A DNA stretch of 64,000 nt from BAIKAL-G1 sp943369525 (GTDB taxonomy: Bacteria > Cyanobacteriota > Cyanobacteriia > PCC-6307 > Cyanobiaceae), in assembly GCA_943369525.1 (NCBI GenBank), contig CALRNL020000013.1:7805-71804 (forward strand), written 5' to 3'. The notes beneath the pieces are model-generated. The model made no database searches. It was not told where the DNA came from and saw only the letters and a list, made by a program, of their open reading frames with translations. Positions 17,424 through 26,071 of the stretch are shown here, one piece after another. How positions within the stretch are numbered: position 1 is the first letter of the stretch; each line of letters starts with the position of its first letter. The position numbers and the translations under genes were made by a program.

Positions 17424-17429
17424 TAGAGT
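17424..17429 (+). promoter_or_regulatory. Possible -10 box before ndhF
   Basis: TAGAGT, 24 nt before the ndhF ATG in the 80-bp gap after the NnrU gene. Confidence 0.3.
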
Positions 17430-17453
17430 CGGACTGCTTGAAGCCTGTGCTGG

Positions 17454-19466
17454 ATGGACTCGGCCGCTCCCCTTGCCTGGTTGATCCCGGTGCTGCCCCT
17501 GGCGGGCGCCTGCCTGGTGGGCCTGGGCCTGATCAGCTTTAACCGCACGATTAACCGGCTGCGCAAGCCGGTTGCTGTGTTTTTGATCAGCTGCGTGGGC
17601 GCCTCGGCCGTGCTCAGCTACACGATCCTGGCCCAGCAGCTGGCGGGAGCCGGCGCCACCGAAGTGTTGTTCAACTGGGCCAGCGCCGGCACCTTCAACC
17701 TGGAGATGGGCTTCCGGGTCGACCCGCTCGGGGCCGTGATGCTGGCCTTGGTCACCACCATCGCCCTGCTGGTGATGGTCTATTCCGATGGCTACATGGC
17801 CCACGACAAGGGCTATGTGCGTTTTTTCACCTATCTGGCCCTGTTCAGCAGTTCGATGCTGGGCCTGATTATCAGCCCCAACCTGCTGGAAATTTATGTG
17901 TTTTGGGAGCTGGTGGGCATGTGCTCCTACCTGCTAGTGGGCTTTTGGTACGACCGGGACGCCGCCGCCAACGCGGCCCAGAAGGCCTTTGTGGTTAATC
18001 GGGTCGGCGACTTTGGCCTGCTGCTGGGGATCCTGGGCCTGTTCTGGGCCACGGGCAGTTTCGGTTTTGAGGAGATCGGCTCCCGCCTGCAGGAGGCCGT
18101 AGCCGGCGGCAGCCTCCCCAACGCCGCAGCGATCCTGCTCTGCCTATTGGTGTTCATGGGGCCCATGGCCAAATCGGCCCAGTTCCCCCTTCATGTTTGG
18201 CTGCCCGATGCCATGGAGGGCCCCACGCCGATCTCGGCCCTGATCCATGCCGCCACCATGGTGGCGGCGGGTGTGTTCCTGGTGGCCCGGCTCCAGCCCG
18301 TTTACGCCCCCTTCCCCCAGGTGCAACTGGTGATTGCCGTGGTTGGCACGATCACCCTGGTGCTGGGGGCGTCGATCGCCCTCACCCAGATGGACCTGAA
18401 GAAAGGGCTCGCCTACAGCACCGTCTCCCAGCTCGGCTACATGATGCTGGCCATGGGCTGCGGAGCGCCGGTGGCGGGGATGTTCCACCTGGTTACCCAT
18501 GCCTTCTTCAAGGCAATGCTGTTCCTGGGTTCGGGCTCGGTGATCCACGCCATGGAAGAGGTGGTGGGCCATGAACCGGTGTTGGCCCAGGACATGCGTT
18601 TGATGGGCGGCCTGCGCAAATTCATGCCCGTGACCGCGGGTACCTTTTTTATCGGCTGCGTGGCGATCAGCGGCATCCCGCCCCTGGCCGGTTTTTGGAG
18701 CAAGGACGAAATCCTGGGCCAGGCCTTTGGCAGCTTTCCGGTTCTGTGGCTGGCCGGTTTCATTACCGCCGGCATGACCGCCTTCTACATGTTCCGCCTT
18801 TACTTCCTGACCTTTGAAGGTCCGTTCCGCGGTAACGATGGGGCCATCCAAGCCAGCCTGCTGGCGGCCGCCGGCAAGGCTCCGGCCGTTGAAGCTCCCC
18901 ACGGCGGTGGCCACCACGCCAGCCATCCCCATGAATCGGGCTGGCAGATGGCCATGCCCCTGGTGGTGTTGGCCGTGCCCTCCGTGCTGATTGGCCTCTT
19001 AGGGACCCCCTGGAACAGCCGCTTTGCCGGCCTGCTGGATCCCGAGGAGGCCGCTGAGATGGCAGCCCACTTCAGCTGGGGCGAGTTCCTGCCCCTAGCG
19101 GGCGCCTCGGTGGCCGTGTCGCTAGTGGGGATCAGCCTTGCCGTGGCGGCCTACGCCCTGCACAAACTGGACCTGGGCCAGGCGGTGGCGGCCCGCCTCC
19201 CGGCCCTGAATGCCTTCTTGGCGAATAAGTGGTATCTGGATGACATCAACGACAAACTGTTTGTCCAGGGCAGCCGCAAGTTGGCCCGCCGGGTGCTCGA
19301 AGTCGATTCCAAGGTGGTGGATGGGGTGGTCAACCTCACCGGCCTGGTCACCCTGGGCAGCGGCGAAGGGCTCAAGTATTTCGAAACCGGCCGGGCCCAG
19401 TTCTATGCCCTGATCGTGTTTGGCGGCGTGATCGCCCTGGTGGCCCTGTTCAGCGTGCTGGGCTGA
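17454..19466 (+). CDS. ndhF: NAD(P)H-quinone oxidoreductase subunit 5 (NdhF1)
   Basis: A 670-residue proton-pumping membrane subunit of NDH-1, with about 16 transmembrane helices. Signatures: the early ELVGMCSYLLVGFWYDR (with the conserved Glu), KSAQFPLHVWLPDAMEGPT in the antiporter core, and GCVAISGIPPLAGFWSKDEI. A His-rich loop (GGGHHASHPHE, about 483-493) sits between helices. Length and pairing with ndhD point to the NdhF1/NdhD1 form used in respiration and cyclic electron flow rather than the CO2-uptake forms. Confidence 0.95.
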   Translation: MDSAAPLAWLIPVLPLAGACLVGLGLISFNRTINRLRKPVAVFLISCVGASAVLSYTILAQQLAGAGATEVLFNWASAGTFNLEMGFRVDPLGAVMLALVTTIALLVMVYSDGYMAHDKGYVRFFTYLALFSSSMLGLIISPNLLEIYVFWELVGMCSYLLVGFWYDRDAAANAAQKAFVVNRVGDFGLLLGILGLFWATGSFGFEEIGSRLQEAVAGGSLPNAAAILLCLLVFMGPMAKSAQFPLHVWLPDAMEGPTPISALIHAATMVAAGVFLVARLQPVYAPFPQVQLVIAVVGTITLVLGASIALTQMDLKKGLAYSTVSQLGYMMLAMGCGAPVAGMFHLVTHAFFKAMLFLGSGSVIHAMEEVVGHEPVLAQDMRLMGGLRKFMPVTAGTFFIGCVAISGIPPLAGFWSKDEILGQAFGSFPVLWLAGFITAGMTAFYMFRLYFLTFEGPFRGNDGAIQASLLAAAGKAPAVEAPHGGGHHASHPHESGWQMAMPLVVLAVPSVLIGLLGTPWNSRFAGLLDPEEAAEMAAHFSWGEFLPLAGASVAVSLVGISLAVAAYALHKLDLGQAVAARLPALNAFLANKWYLDDINDKLFVQGSRKLARRVLEVDSKVVDGVVNLTGLVTLGSGEGLKYFETGRAQFYALIVFGGVIALVALFSVLG

Positions 19467-19562
19467 GGCCAACGGGCCTGGGGATCGTGTGGTTTCGCGT
19501 ATCGGCTCCTGCCAGCCCTGGCGATGATTTCTACACTTCAGGCAGATCGTCCAGCCTGACCT

Positions 19563-21272
19563 GTGTTTGTTGACTTCACCCTGTCCCAGGGTGCGACGGT
19601 CCTGGCAACGTTGACGCCCCTGGTGCTGGGCCTGCAAGGTTCGGGCCTGGAGCCCTCTGGCCTGCAGGCCTTTCCCTGGCTGAGTGCCTCGATCCTGTTC
19701 CCGATCGCCGCCGCCCTGCTGATCCCCTTCATCCCCGATCCCGGCGATGGCAAGACGATCCGCTGGTATGCCCTGGGCATTGCCCTAGGGACGTTCCTGC
19801 TGACGGTGGGGGGCTACCTCAACGGCTACAACCCGGCGGTGGAGGGTCTGCAACTGGTGGAACGGGTGTCCTGGCTGCCCGACCTGGGCCTGGCCTGGTC
19901 CGTGGGCGCGGACGGCCTCTCCATGCCCCTGATCCTGCTCACCAGCTTCATCACGGCCCTGGCGGTGCTGGCGGCCTGGCCGGTGACCTTCAAGCCGAGG
20001 CTGTTTTTCTTCCTGATCCTGGCCATGGACGGCGGCCAAATCGCCGTGTTTGCCGTGCAGGACATGCTGCTCTTCTTCCTGGCCTGGGAGTTGGAGCTGC
20101 TGCCGGTTTACCTGCTGCTGGCGATCTGGGGGGCCAAAAAACGCCAGTACGCTGCAACTAAATTCATTCTCTATACGGCCGGGGGCTCGGTTTTCATCCT
20201 GCTGGCGGCCCTGGCCATGGCCTTCTACGGCGGTGGCGCCCCCAGCTTTGAATTCACCACCCTGATGGCCAAGGACTTCCCGGAGAAGTTCCAACTGCTC
20301 TGTTATGCCGGTCTGCTAATTGCCTTTGGCGTCAAGTTGCCGATCGTGCCCCTGCACACCTGGCTGCCCGATGCCCATGGCGAAGCTACGGCGCCGGTGC
20401 ACATGTTGCTTGCTGGGATCCTGCTCAAGATGGGGGGCTATGCCCTGCTGCGCTTCAACGTGCAGCTCTTGCCGGAGGCCCACGCCCATTTCGCCCCGTT
20501 GCTGGTGGTGCTTGGCGTGGTGAATATCATCTATGCCGCCCTCACCTCCTTTGCCCAGCGCAATCTCAAGCGCAAGATCGCCTACAGCTCAATCAGCCAC
20601 ATGGGGTTTGTGCTGATTGGCATCGGTAGCTTCAGTGCCCTGGGCACCAGTGGCGCCATGCTGCAGATGGTGAGCCACGGCCTGATCGGCGCCAGCCTGT
20701 TCTTCCTGGTGGGAGCCACCTACGACCGCACCCACACCCTGCAGCTCGATGAGATGGGTGGGGTGGGCCAGAAGATGCGCAAAATGTTTGCGCTCTGGAC
20801 GATCTGCTCCCTGGCCTCCCTGGCCCTGCCTGGCATGAGCGGCTTTGTTTCCGAGTTGATGGTGTTTGTGGGCTTTGCCACGAGCGAGGCCTATTCCCTC
20901 ACCTTCCGCATTGTCATGTCGGTATTGGCGGCGATTGGCGTGATCCTCACCCCGATCTACCTGCTCTCGATGCTGCGCGAGATCTTCTTCGGCAAGGAAA
21001 ATCCAGAGCTGGCCGCCCATAGCCAACTGGTGGATGCGGAGCCCCGCGAGATCTACGTGATCAGCTGCCTGCTGGTGCCCATCATCGGCATCGGCCTCTA
21101 TCCCCGGATCTTGACCGACAGCTACCGGGCCTCGATCGAAGCCCTCGTCCAGCGTGAGACCGTGGCCATGGCCAAGGTGATCCATCCCCCGGCCACCGGC
21201 CTGATCCGCCGCTCGCCGATGGCCGAGCTGCTGCCGCCAGCCCTGCTCCAGGCCCCGGCCCTGGCCGGGTAA
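19563..21272 (+). CDS. ndhD: NAD(P)H-quinone oxidoreductase subunit 4 (NdhD1)
   Basis: A 569-residue antiporter-like subunit of NDH-1 with about 14 membrane helices. Visible signatures: FFLAWELELLPVYLLLAIWG with the conserved Glu, KLPIVPLHTWLPDAHGEA, and KRKIAYSSISHMGFVLIG. The start used is GTG at 19563, 96 nt after ndhF; no ATG gives a better N-terminus. Following directly after ndhF, it is taken as NdhD1. Confidence 0.94.
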   Translation: MFVDFTLSQGATVLATLTPLVLGLQGSGLEPSGLQAFPWLSASILFPIAAALLIPFIPDPGDGKTIRWYALGIALGTFLLTVGGYLNGYNPAVEGLQLVERVSWLPDLGLAWSVGADGLSMPLILLTSFITALAVLAAWPVTFKPRLFFFLILAMDGGQIAVFAVQDMLLFFLAWELELLPVYLLLAIWGAKKRQYAATKFILYTAGGSVFILLAALAMAFYGGGAPSFEFTTLMAKDFPEKFQLLCYAGLLIAFGVKLPIVPLHTWLPDAHGEATAPVHMLLAGILLKMGGYALLRFNVQLLPEAHAHFAPLLVVLGVVNIIYAALTSFAQRNLKRKIAYSSISHMGFVLIGIGSFSALGTSGAMLQMVSHGLIGASLFFLVGATYDRTHTLQLDEMGGVGQKMRKMFALWTICSLASLALPGMSGFVSELMVFVGFATSEAYSLTFRIVMSVLAAIGVILTPIYLLSMLREIFFGKENPELAAHSQLVDAEPREIYVISCLLVPIIGIGLYPRILTDSYRASIEALVQRETVAMAKVIHPPATGLIRRSPMAELLPPALLQAPALAG

Positions 21273-21323
21273 CAAACCCCTGCGGCAGGGCCAGCCCCCT
21301 AACCAGAATCGGGCCCTAGTCCT

Positions 21324-21329
21324 TACGCT
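21324..21329 (+). promoter_or_regulatory. Possible -10 box before the LapA-like gene
   Basis: TACGCT, 29 nt before the ATG at 21359; the sequence CCTAGT lies just upstream. Confidence 0.25.
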
Positions 21330-21358
21330 CTCAACATCAGAAAACCCAGCCTTGAGCC

Positions 21359-21718
21359 ATGCGGCAACTGAACTTCCTGTTGATCTTCAGTTTTGGCCTG
21401 GCCACGGTGATGTTCACCCTGGAGAACACGGCCGCTACCACCGTGAAATTCCTGCCGGGCGTCAGCACCACCCTGCCCCTGGCCGCCCTGCTGCTGGTGG
21501 TTGGTGGCATGGGCGCCACGGCGGCCTGGGTGTTCGCCGTCTGGAGTGGGGTGGTGAAAAAGGTAGAAAACCTCAGCAACCCGGGCGAGGTCGCGGCCCA
21601 GCAGGTGCGGATCCAGGAACTGGAGGAGGACGTGCAGCGCTACCGGGCTGCCGTGGATGCCCAGTTGGGCCTGCTGCCCGCCGCCGGCGAAACCTCTGCC
21701 CAAACCAACGCCGACTGA
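21359..21718 (+). CDS. LapA-domain membrane protein
   Basis: A 119-residue protein with two membrane helices (about 4-20 and 38-62) joined by a short loop, then a charged C-terminal tail predicted as coiled coil (residues 78-104). This is the LapA-domain (formerly DUF1049) layout; E. coli relatives help assemble lipopolysaccharide, but the cyanobacterial role is not known. It lies alone between ndhD and scpA. Confidence 0.75.
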   Translation: MRQLNFLLIFSFGLATVMFTLENTAATTVKFLPGVSTTLPLAALLLVVGGMGATAAWVFAVWSGVVKKVENLSNPGEVAAQQVRIQELEEDVQRYRAAVDAQLGLLPAAGETSAQTNAD

Positions 21719-21846
21719 GGCCCTAGCCCGGGGATTGGATCGGGCTCGGCGCTGCCAATTTGTCTCGTCATTTGCCTATTCCGTCTGGCATGGCTGGCCG
21801 CCCGGGTCGCCAGCCGGTACTTTTCGGTGAAGTGGGCTAATCGGGA

Positions 21847-22794
21847 TTGGCAGAAGCTGGCGCCAGGCTTGCGATCCGGCTGCTCCAGGATGCGGCCGAA
21901 CGGGGGGAGATCGACCCCTGGGATGTGGATGTGATTGGCGTGATCGATGGCTTCCTCGACCAACTTCGCTCACGCATTGCCCTGCCCAGGCTGGTGACTG
22001 CCCCTGGCTCCCGGCGCCAGGGCGGCAGCTACGAACACGATCTGGCCGAAACCAGCGAAGCGTTTCTAGCCGCCTCGGTGTTGGTGGGGCTCAAGGCCGA
22101 ACTGCTGGAGGCCAGCACGGTGCTGCCCGACCCCGTGGTCGAAGATGCCTTTGACTTCGATCACGACGGCCAGGGCTGGTTGATCACCCCCGCCATGGAG
22201 CTGCCCGCCCGGCCCGAACGCCATCTGCTGCGGCGCCCCGTAGCGCCGCCGCCCCTGCAGCGGCCCGTGACCCTGGGGGAGCTGATCCAGCAACTCGAAG
22301 ACATCGCCGAACGGCTGGAGCAGGAGGAAGGACGCCAGCGCACCCGCACCCGCAGCAAGCGCTTCAGCGATCGGGCCGCCATGGAACAGGTGGCGGCCCT
22401 GGCCCACCGCGAAAAGCTGCCCGAAACCACCGCCGCCCTGAGCCAGTTCCTGCTGCAGTGGCCCGCCAGCCTGGCTTGGGTGGGGTTCGACGGCCTGGTG
22501 GAGGCCTGGGCAGCCGTGGCTCCGGCCGACCTCGATTGCGACCGGGTGGGGGTGTTCTGGGCCCTGCTGTTCCTCTGCTCCCAGGGGAAGGTGGAATTGG
22601 AGCAGCCCGGGGGCCTCTATGCCCCCCTACAGCTGAAACGGCTGCTTGATGGCGGCGAAAGCGTGCAGTTACCGCTCGTACCCAGCCCCAGCCCGGGGGC
22701 CTACGCCCCGAACCTCGCCCCGAACCCGGCCAAGACCCAGGCGAAAAAGCCAGGTCCAGCTAAGGCGCCGGCCAGAACGGCGCTTGCGGCCTGA
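21847..22794 (+). CDS. scpA: Segregation and condensation protein A (ScpA)
   Basis: Kleisin subunit that bridges the SMC dimer during chromosome condensation. The 315-residue sequence has the N-terminal pattern ARLAIRLLQDAAERGEIDPWDVDV, followed by YLE-like AAxLVxLKAELLE helices (AASVLVGLKAELLEA), and a C-terminal winged helix (FWALLFLCSQGKVEL). The end is Pro/Ala-rich. An in-frame stop at 21838 leaves TTG 21847 as the only start that keeps the conserved N-terminus. No scpB neighbour is present. Confidence 0.88.
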   Translation: MAEAGARLAIRLLQDAAERGEIDPWDVDVIGVIDGFLDQLRSRIALPRLVTAPGSRRQGGSYEHDLAETSEAFLAASVLVGLKAELLEASTVLPDPVVEDAFDFDHDGQGWLITPAMELPARPERHLLRRPVAPPPLQRPVTLGELIQQLEDIAERLEQEEGRQRTRTRSKRFSDRAAMEQVAALAHREKLPETTAALSQFLLQWPASLAWVGFDGLVEAWAAVAPADLDCDRVGVFWALLFLCSQGKVELEQPGGLYAPLQLKRLLDGGESVQLPLVPSPSPGAYAPNLAPNPAKTQAKKPGPAKAPARTALAA

Positions 22795-22804
22795 TGTCGT
22801 TGCC

Positions 22805-22810
22805 TAAGGT
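22805..22810 (+). promoter_or_regulatory. Possible -10 box before the nucleotidyltransferase gene
   Basis: TAAGGT, 30 nt before the ATG at 22841, in the 46-bp gap after scpA. Confidence 0.28.
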
Positions 22811-22840
22811 TGCCCATCATTTCCACGGAAGACAGCGCCG

Positions 22841-24022
22841 ATGAAGGCGATGATCCTGGCGGCCGGCAAGGGAACTCGGGTGCGTCCCATCACGCAGACG
22901 ATCCCCAAACCGATGATCCCGATCCTGCAGAAACCGGTGATGGAGTTTCTGCTGGAACTCCTGCGCCAGCATGGCTTCACCGAAATCATGGTGAATGTGT
23001 CGCACTTGGCCGAGGAAATTGAAAACTATTTCCGCGACGGCCAGCGCTTTGGTGTCGAAATTGCCTACAGCTTTGAGGGCCGCATTGAAGACGGCCAACT
23101 GATCGGCGATGCCCTGGGATCTGCCGGAGGCCTGAAGAAAATCCAGACCTTCCAACCCTTCTTCGATGAGACCTTCGTGGTGCTCTGCGGCGATGCCCTG
23201 ATCGACCTCGATCTCACCGAAGCCGTGCGCCGCCACAAGGCCAAGGGCGCCATGGCCAGCCTGATTACCAAGCGGGTGCCCCGGGACCTGGTGAGCAGCT
23301 ACGGCGTGGTGGTGACCGACCCGGAGGGCCGGGTGCTCTCCTTCCAGGAGAAGCCGGCGGTGGAAGAGGCCGCCAGCGACATGATCAACACCGGCATCTA
23401 CATCTTTGAGCCGGAGGTTCTTGATGTGATCCCGGAGGGCGTTCCCTTCGACATTGGCTCCGACCTGTTCCCCTTACTGGTGAAGCAGGGGGCGCCCTTC
23501 TACGCCTTGCCGATGGAATTTGAATGGGTGGATATCGGCAAGGTGCCCGATTACTGGCAGGCGATCCGCAGCGTCCTGCAGGGGGAAGTGCGGCAGGTGC
23601 AGATCCCCGGTAAGCAGGTGCGCCCTGGCATCTACACGGGCCTCAATGTGGCGGCCAATTGGGACAAGATCACGATCCAGGGTCCCGTCTATGTGGGCGG
23701 CATGACCCGGATTGACGATGGCGCCACGATCATTGGCCCCACCATGATTGGGCCCAGTTGCCACATCTGCGAAGGCGCCACGATCGACAACTCGATCATT
23801 TTTGACTATTCACGCATCGGCGCGGGCGTCCGCCTGGTCGAAAAACTGGTGTTTGGCCGCTATTGCGTCGATCGCAACGGCGACCACTTCGACCTGCAGG
23901 AGGCCGCCCTGGACTGGCTGATCACCGATTCCCGTCGCCTCGACCATGGGGCTCCCTCTCCCCAGCAAAAGGCCATGGCCCAGCTGCTGGGCAGCGATCT
24001 GGCGATCACTGGCGCCAGCTGA
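22841..24022 (+). CDS. Sugar-phosphate nucleotidyltransferase (mannose-1-phosphate guanylyltransferase type)
   Basis: A 393-residue enzyme: nucleotide-binding start MKAMILAAGKGTRVRPIT with PKPMIPI, a Rossmann-like catalytic domain to about 230 (CGDALIDLDL, GIYIFEPEVL), then a left-handed beta-helix with hexapeptide repeats (about 265-330, for example GATIIGPTMIGPSCHI). This architecture makes NDP-sugars such as GDP-mannose for polysaccharides or glycans; the true sugar cannot be read from sequence. The gene stands in a housekeeping context. Confidence 0.85.
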   Translation: MKAMILAAGKGTRVRPITQTIPKPMIPILQKPVMEFLLELLRQHGFTEIMVNVSHLAEEIENYFRDGQRFGVEIAYSFEGRIEDGQLIGDALGSAGGLKKIQTFQPFFDETFVVLCGDALIDLDLTEAVRRHKAKGAMASLITKRVPRDLVSSYGVVVTDPEGRVLSFQEKPAVEEAASDMINTGIYIFEPEVLDVIPEGVPFDIGSDLFPLLVKQGAPFYALPMEFEWVDIGKVPDYWQAIRSVLQGEVRQVQIPGKQVRPGIYTGLNVAANWDKITIQGPVYVGGMTRIDDGATIIGPTMIGPSCHICEGATIDNSIIFDYSRIGAGVRLVEKLVFGRYCVDRNGDHFDLQEAALDWLITDSRRLDHGAPSPQQKAMAQLLGSDLAITGAS

Positions 24023-24064
24023 TCCAAGATCCGGGCCGATCGAACCGGCAGCCCAGGGCCCAGC

Positions 24065-24967
24065 TCAGGGCCCCAGGCCGACCAGACCCGCCCGCTCCAG
24101 GATCAAGGGAATCCGTTCTTCCGCCTTAACGGCCATCAGGTGCACCCCTTGGGCAATGCCCCGATAACAGGCAACCTGTTCGGCCGCAATGCTGATGCCC
24201 TCATCGGCCGGATTGCTGGCGGCCGCCAGCCGATCGATCACCGCCTGGGGAATGCGGGCCCCGGGCACGACCCGGTTAATGAACAGGGCATTGCGGGCCG
24301 ATTTGAGCAGGAACACCCCCGCCAGCACCGGCAAGCCCAGGGGTCCGGCCAGGTCGCCCACGAAGCGGCGGAGGGCCTCCGCATCCATCACCATCTGGGT
24401 TTGGATAAAGCGGGCTCCGGCGGCCTGCTTGCGTTGGATCCGGGCCCGCAGGCCACTCCAGCTGGGACTCTGGGGATCGGCCGCCGCCCCGGGGAACAGG
24501 CTGGTAGGACCATCGGGCAGCAGGCCGCTGACGGGATCGAGCCCCTGGTTGAAGGCGGCCACCTGCTGCAACAGCCTCACGGCCTCCAGCTCATTCACGG
24601 GCCGGCTGGCGGGTTGGTCCCCCGCCCGCACCGGGTCGCCGGTGAGGCAGAGCAGATTGGCAATGCCGAGGGCATGGGCGCCGAGCAGGTCGGCCTGGAG
24701 GGCGATGCGGTTGCGATCACGGCAGGCCAGCTGGAGCACCGGCTCGATGCCCTCATCCAGCAGGCGGCGACAGACGGCCAGGCTGCACATGCGCATCACG
24801 GCGCGGCTGCCATCGGTGACATTGACCGCATGCACCAGGCCGCGCAGGGGGCGGGCCACGGCCAGGGTGGCGGCCAAATCACCACCCCGGGGCGGCATGA
24901 CCTCGGCGGTGATCGCAAAGCCACCGGCCTCCAAAACCTGTTGTAGCTGCAAAACCCCTTGCACCAC
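24065..24967 (-). CDS. metF: Methylenetetrahydrofolate reductase family protein
   Basis: A 300-residue TIM-barrel flavoprotein of the MetF family, which reduces 5,10-methylene-THF to 5-methyl-THF for methionine synthesis. Evidence: the early ITAEVMPPRGGD strand with catalytic-type Glu, VNVTDGSRA, the folate/flavin segment LLCLTGDPVRAGD, and the internal FIQTQMVMD near position 190. The start is one of two consecutive GTG codons (24967 or 24964). It is divergent from the PedR-like gene, with 79 bp between. Confidence 0.87.
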   Translation of the reverse strand: MVQGVLQLQQVLEAGGFAITAEVMPPRGGDLAATLAVARPLRGLVHAVNVTDGSRAVMRMCSLAVCRRLLDEGIEPVLQLACRDRNRIALQADLLGAHALGIANLLCLTGDPVRAGDQPASRPVNELEAVRLLQQVAAFNQGLDPVSGLLPDGPTSLFPGAAADPQSPSWSGLRARIQRKQAAGARFIQTQMVMDAEALRRFVGDLAGPLGLPVLAGVFLLKSARNALFINRVVPGARIPQAVIDRLAAASNPADEGISIAAEQVACYRGIAQGVHLMAVKAEERIPLILERAGLVGLGP

Positions 24968-25016
24968 TGCGGCCCATCATGGGGGACCAGGGTGCTGACG
25001 TCCCGGTCACCCTGCC

Positions 25017-25022
25017 TACAGT
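25017..25022 (+). promoter_or_regulatory. Possible -10 box before the PedR-like gene
   Basis: TACAGT, 24 nt before the ATG at 25047. Confidence 0.3.
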
Positions 25023-25046
25023 GCGGCCAAGACCCGCGGCGGTTTA

Positions 25047-25334
25047 ATGGTTGAGCTTGATGAGCTGGGCCTGCCCCGACCAGGGTTGTCGGAGCGGGAA
25101 CTCGAGATCATTGAACTGGTGGCCCAGGGCCTCACGAACCAGGAAATCGCCAGCACGTTGATGATCAGCAAGCGCACGGTGGATAACCATGTCAGCAATG
25201 TGTTCAACAAAACCGGTGCCAAAAACCGGGTAGCCCTGCTGAATTGGGCCATGGACCGCGGCAAAATCTGCCGCGATGGTTTCAATTGCTGCGCCCTGCC
25301 GCCGGCCGGCAGCCAGCCCCCCCTGGGCAGTTAG
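25047..25334 (+). CDS. pedR: Small LuxR-type regulator, PedR-like
   Basis: A 95-residue protein consisting essentially of a GerE/LuxR helix-turn-helix (residues 14-70: LSERELEIIELVAQGLTNQEIA, SKRTVDNHVSNVFNKTGAKNR) and a short tail. This matches PedR, a small redox-responsive regulator in cyanobacteria whose activity depends on photosynthetic electron transport via a conserved cysteine near position 80. Here cysteines are at 75, 81 and 82. Symbol given on size, domain and cysteine pattern. Confidence 0.75.
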   Translation: MVELDELGLPRPGLSERELEIIELVAQGLTNQEIASTLMISKRTVDNHVSNVFNKTGAKNRVALLNWAMDRGKICRDGFNCCALPPAGSQPPLGS

Positions 25335-25358
25335 GAGCCGGGCAGCCAGCCCGGTGAC

Positions 25359-25988
25359 TCAGGTCGGAACTGCCGCCAGGGATTGCAACACCGGCTGCCG
25401 CTCCAGTGTTGGCCATTGGCCAAAGGGCAGGCGGGCCAGGGCGGCGTTGCTGAAGGCCCCCTCGCCAGTGATCTCGCGCACGCACCAGGGCGGAATCGCC
25501 ACCGGCTGCTCTTCCCGCTCCAATTCCACTTCGGCGATCACCAGGGGGGCGTTGCCCGCCCCAAACACATCCAGCACCCAATCGCCCCCGGGCAGGTTGA
25601 GGCCATGGCGCCGTTTGACCAGCTTGCTGCCGCAATGACCCAGCAAGGCCAGGCCATCGGCGGGTGGGATGGCGTACTCGTATTCGTGGCGGGCGATGCC
25701 GGAGGCCGCCAGCTTCAAGGTGAGCCAGGCTTCGCCGCCGCTTGCCAAGCCAGCTGGGCCGGCAGGGCCTGCCGCCGTGGCCAGGGCTTCTTCCGAACGA
25801 TCTGAGCTAGCGAGATGTTTTGAACTGTCAACACGGACCGCGCCGCTGGCCCGGCTGCTGCGCACCCGCAGGGTCGGTCCGTCCGGCGAGGCCAGCAGGT
25901 AGCCCTGCTCCAGGGCCTGGCTCCAAACCACCCAGGGGCGCCACGCCTCTCCGGCCACCAGGAAGCGCCGCTCAATTTCCAGCGCCAT
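25359..25988 (-). CDS. CYTH-domain protein (triphosphate tunnel enzyme family)
   Basis: A 209-residue protein beginning MALEIERRFLV, the ExExR/K metal-binding motif that starts CYTH domains, with later paired Arg/Lys and Glu strands (LRVRSSR, AWLTLKLA, EYEYAIP, VIAEVELEREEQP). Relatives hydrolyse inorganic triphosphate or polyphosphates, but substrates vary. The ATG at 25988 is chosen because the motif begins at residue 4. It lies 83 bp downstream of NAD kinase on the same strand, an arrangement suggesting cotranscription. Confidence 0.82.
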   Translation of the reverse strand: MALEIERRFLVAGEAWRPWVVWSQALEQGYLLASPDGPTLRVRSSRASGAVRVDSSKHLASSDRSEEALATAAGPAGPAGLASGGEAWLTLKLAASGIARHEYEYAIPPADGLALLGHCGSKLVKRRHGLNLPGGDWVLDVFGAGNAPLVIAEVELEREEQPVAIPPWCVREITGEGAFSNAALARLPFGQWPTLERQPVLQSLAAVPT

Positions 25989-26071
25989 GGCCTGGCTCCA
26001 TCGGGGCGGCCATGCTGCCACGGGCAGGCCGCTCTCCAGGCGGAGCGCCATGGATTGGCCGGGGGGACGCC

